Below are positions 13,389 through 15,614 of a stretch of DNA of 15,614 nt, in pieces. A program made the position numbers and the translations under genes. Origin of the DNA: Modestobacter sp. (GTDB lineage: Bacteria; Actinomycetota; Actinomycetes; Mycobacteriales; Geodermatophilaceae); the NCBI GenBank assembly GCA_025965635.1, contig JAOPWO010000234.1, positions 1 to 15,614 on the forward strand, written 5' to 3'. Within the stretch, counting starts at the first letter, position 1; each line of letters opens with the position of its first letter. The notes under the pieces are model-generated. The model ran no database searches. It had not been told where the DNA came from and saw nothing but the letters and a program-made list of their open reading frames with translations.

Positions 13389-14114
13389 GTGGAATGGTCG
13401 GGTGGGCGCGTGGGCAGGTCGGTGCTGGTGACCGGAGGGAACCGGGGGATCGGGCTGGCCATCGCCCGCTCGTTCGCCGAGGGGGGTGACTCGGTCGCGG
13501 TCACGCACCGCGGCAGCGGCGCCCCCGACGGGCTGTTCGGCGTGCAGTGCGACGTCACCGACGCCGCCGCCGTCGACCGGGCCTTCACCGAGGTCGAGGA
13601 ACACCAGGGGCCGGTCGAGGTCCTGGTCAGCAACGCCGGCATCACCCGCGACGGGCTGCTGCTGAGGATGGGCGAGGACGCCTTCACCGACGTCATCGAC
13701 GCCAACCTGACCGCCGCCTACCGGGTGGCCAAGCGGGCCGCGCCGAAGATGGTCCGCGCCCGCACCGGCCGGATGGTCTTCATCTCCTCGGTGGTCGGCC
13801 TCAGCGGCTCGGCCGGCCAGGTGAACTACGCGGCCAGCAAGTCCGGGCTGGTCGGGCTGGCCCGTTCCATCGCCCGGGAGCTGGGCAGCCGCGGCATCAC
13901 CGCGAACGTGGTGGCGCCGGGCTTCGTCGAGACGGACATGACCGCGGAACTGCCGGAGAAGCGGCAGCAGGAGATCCTCGGGCAGGTGCCGCTGGGGCGG
14001 TACGCGCAGGCGGCGGAGATCGCCGGCGTGGTGCGGTTCCTGGCCGGCGAGCAGGCGGGCTACATCACCGGGGCCGTCGTCCCGGTCGACGGCGGACTGG
14101 GGATGGGGCACTGA
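13389..14114 (+). CDS. fabG: 3-oxoacyl-ACP reductase (FabG/MabA)
   Basis: NADPH-dependent reductase of the fatty-acid elongation cycle (type II FAS), reducing 3-oxoacyl-ACP. The 241-residue short-chain dehydrogenase closely resembles mycobacterial MabA: SVLVTGGNRGIGLAIA, VAVTHRGSGAP, AVDRAF, EEHQGPVEVLVSNAG and the C-terminal VIP/VVPVDGG-MGMGH-type ending. The catalytic set is N106, S134 (FISSVVG), Y147 and K151 (NYAASK). The GTG at 13389 is preferred, though a GTG at 13410 would remove only seven residues and leave the Rossmann strand intact. A TAGGTT about 25 bases upstream could be a -10 element. The stop overlaps the next gene's ATG by one base (TGATG). Gene order fabG–enoyl-ACP reductase–ferrochelatase is conserved with mycobacteria. 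Confidence 0.95.
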   Translation: MEWSGGRVGRSVLVTGGNRGIGLAIARSFAEGGDSVAVTHRGSGAPDGLFGVQCDVTDAAAVDRAFTEVEEHQGPVEVLVSNAGITRDGLLLRMGEDAFTDVIDANLTAAYRVAKRAAPKMVRARTGRMVFISSVVGLSGSAGQVNYAASKSGLVGLARSIARELGSRGITANVVAPGFVETDMTAELPEKRQQEILGQVPLGRYAQAAEIAGVVRFLAGEQAGYITGAVVPVDGGLGMGH

Positions 14115-14881
14115 TGGGCATTCTCGAGGGCAAGAAGATCCTGGTCGCCGGTGTGCTGACCGAGCAGTCCATCGCGTTCTCGGTGGCCCGGATCGCGCAG
14201 GAGCAGGGCGCCACCGTCGTGCTGTCGAACTTCGGCCGCGCGCTGTCGCTGTGCCAGCGGATCGCCAAGCGGCTGCCGCAGGAGGCGCCGGTCATCGAGC
14301 TCGACGTCACCGACACCGAGCAACTGGCGACGCTGGCCGACCGGCTGCGCGAGCACGTCGACGGTCTGGACGGCGTGGTCCACTCGATCGGTTTAGCGCC
14401 GCTGGAGGCGATGGGCGACGGGTTCCCCGAGGTCGCCTGGGAGCACGCGGCGACGGCGTTCCAGGTGTCGACGTGGTCGCTGGCCTCGCTGACCCAGGCC
14501 TGCCGCCCGCTGTTCGGCGACACCGCCTCGGTGGTCGGCCTGACCTTCGACGCCACGGTGGCCTGGCCGGTCTACGGCTGGATGGGCGCGGCGAAGGCCG
14601 CGCTGGAGTCGACCTCCCGCTACCTCGCCCGCTAGCTCGGCCCCGAGGGCGTCCGGGTCAACCTGGTCGCCGCCGGCCCGCTGCGCACCATGGCGATGAA
14701 GTCGATCCCCGGCTCCAAGCAGTTCGAGGAGGCGTGGGAGGGGCGTGCCCCGCTGGGCTGGTCGGTCACCGACACCGAGCCGTCGGGCAAGGCCGTCGTC
14801 GCGCTGCTGTCGGACTGGTTCCCGGCCACTACCGGCGAGATCGTGCACGTCGACGGCGGCTTCCACGCCGTGGGGGTATGA
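14114..14881 (+). pseudogene. inhA: Enoyl-ACP reductase (InhA/FabI) interrupted by an in-frame TAG
   Basis: NADH-dependent enoyl-ACP reductase, the last step of fatty-acid elongation and normally essential. The frame of 256 codons would give 255 residues, normal for FabI/InhA, and starts ATG overlapping the fabG stop. Landmarks are LVAGVLTEQSIAF, AQEQGATVVL, HSIGLAPLEAM, and catalytic Y154 and K161 in PVYGWMGAAKAALES. Codon 174 (14633-14635) is TAG where relatives have GAG in the segment LAR-E-LGPEGVRVNLV. The rest is undisturbed in the same frame: NLVAAGPLRTMAMKSIPG, RAPLGW, LLSDWFPATTGEI and VDGGFHAVG, ending TGA. A product ending at residue 173 would lack the substrate-binding loop and the C-terminal strand, so it should be inactive. 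Residue 94 in the SIGFAP-type motif is Leu, encoded by rare TTA. A sequencing error, a real mutation rescued by a second reductase, or tRNA suppression are the alternatives. Confidence 0.92.
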
Positions 14882-14888
14882 CGGTCTG

Positions 14889-15614
14889 GTGATCGACCCC
14901 GCGCGTCCCCGGCACCCCCTCCCCGGCGGCACCGCCATCACCCCGCCCGACCAGCAGCCGAATGCGGACCCGTCGCTCGCCGTCCGCAACAACGGCGGGC
15001 GCGCCCCCTCCGTCGAGCCGGCTCCGGCGGGTCGCCGGGAGGCGCTCCTGGTGCTCTCCTTCGGCGGCCCGGAGGGCACCGACGACGTGCTGCCCTTCCT
15101 GGAGAACGTCACCCGCGGCCGCGGGATCCCACGGGAGCGGCTGGCAGCCGTCGCCGAGCACTACCACCCCTTCGGCGGGGTCAGCCCGATCAACGAGCAG
15201 AACCTGGCCCTGGTCGAGGCGGTGCGGGCCGATCTGGCGGGCGCCGGCCTGGACCTGCCGGTGTACTGGGGCAACCGCAACTGGGCGCCCTACGTCGAGG
15301 ACACCTGGCGGCAGATGGCCGAGGACGGCATCGAGCACGCCTACGTCTTCGCGACGTCGGCCTACGCCTCGTTCTCCGGCTGCCGGCAGTACCACGAGGA
15401 CGTCGCCCGGGCACGCGTCGCGCTGGCCGCCGACCCCGCGGCCCCGGCCGGTCCGACGGCGGAGAAGCTGCCGCACTATTTCGACCAGCCCGGCTTCCTG
15501 CAGGCCAACGCCGAGGCGCTGGCCGCCGCCCTGGCGCGGCTGCCGGCCGGCCTCCGGGACGGCGCCCGGCTGGTGGCGACGGCGCACAGCATCCCGACCG
15601 CGATGGCTGCCGTC
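14889..15614 (+). CDS. hemH: Ferrochelatase (3' end outside window)
   Basis: Inserts Fe2+ into a porphyrin at the end of heme synthesis; in actinobacteria the substrate is normally coproporphyrin III (CpfC type). The frame is open from a GTG eight bases after the reductase stop to the window end (242 codons seen). Core landmarks are LLVLSFGGPEGTDDVLPFL, NVTRGRGIPRERL, HYHPFGGVSPINEQN, VYWGNRNWAPYVEDT, ATSAYASFSGCRQYHED and TAHSIPTAMA, where the histidine is the conserved active-site residue. About 50 residues before EALLVLSFGG are Pro/Ala/Arg-rich and look disordered. No other in-frame start occurs until codon 55, inside the first strand, so the extension appears to be translated. Position after fabG and the enoyl-ACP reductase matches mycobacterial hemZ. 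Confidence 0.94.
   Translation, partial: MIDPARPRHPLPGGTAITPPDQQPNADPSLAVRNNGGRAPSVEPAPAGRREALLVLSFGGPEGTDDVLPFLENVTRGRGIPRERLAAVAEHYHPFGGVSPINEQNLALVEAVRADLAGAGLDLPVYWGNRNWAPYVEDTWRQMAEDGIEHAYVFATSAYASFSGCRQYHEDVARARVALAADPAAPAGPTAEKLPHYFDQPGFLQANAEALAAALARLPAGLRDGARLVATAHSIPTAMAAV

Noticed and set aside
14633..14635. Pyrrolysine or programmed recoding of the TAG
   Set aside because: Known pyrrolysine use is in certain archaea and anaerobic bacteria, and relatives have glutamate here. Nothing around the codon suggests a recoding signal, so mutation or error is simpler.
1..15614. CRISPR arrays, insertion sequences, tRNA or rRNA genes
   Set aside because: I saw no regularly spaced direct repeats, transposase motifs with terminal repeats, or tRNA/rRNA-like sequence in the window.

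Overview
The window comes from a very GC-rich bacterial chromosome. The block fabG–enoyl-ACP reductase–ferrochelatase at the right end has the same order as mabA-inhA-hemZ of Mycobacterium. That order, the GTG starts and the codon use point to a high-GC actinobacterium. A family such as Geodermatophilaceae is a guess, since no rRNA or other taxonomic marker is present.

Left end (1-2049, + strand): the 3' part of an XdhC-type molybdoenzyme maturation factor, then guanine deaminase (guaD), overlapping by GTGA. This is a purine-catabolism module. From 2050 to 2270 there is no gene I can support. From 2271 to 2888 (- strand) lies a decayed luciferase-like flavin oxidoreductase gene with an internal deletion and two frameshifts.

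Centre (2923-13300): a divergent catabolic locus built around a FadR-type GntR regulator. The - strand operon, in transcription order, encodes a MaoC-like acyl-CoA hydratase, a class III CoA-transferase, an acyl-CoA dehydrogenase and a CitE-like CoA-ester lyase. These could activate, oxidise, hydrate and cleave a branched dicarboxylic acid such as a C5 acid. On the + strand are an amidase, then after the convergent GntR gene a run of a 54-codon small ORF, an isochorismatase-fold amidohydrolase, an MmgE/PrpD protein, a RutA-type flavin monooxygenase and a methylisocitrate-lyase-like enzyme. My reading is a pathway that opens an N-containing ring or cyclic amide (RutA), removes nitrogen (amidohydrolase, amidase), rearranges the acid (PrpD) and splits it to central metabolites (PEP-mutase/ICL family lyase and the CoA branch). 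Substrate and order are inferred. An 11-bp element (TAAAGGTCTGA) occurs in both promoter regions of the locus, in each case inside a -35/-10 spacer, and is a good candidate GntR operator.

Right end (13389-15614, + strand): fabG, enoyl-ACP reductase (inhA/fabI) and the start of ferrochelatase. The reductase reading frame is interrupted by an in-frame TAG at codon 174, although the remaining 81 residues are intact and in frame. An internal TTA codon in the same gene is also unusual. This is the most striking single anomaly of the window.
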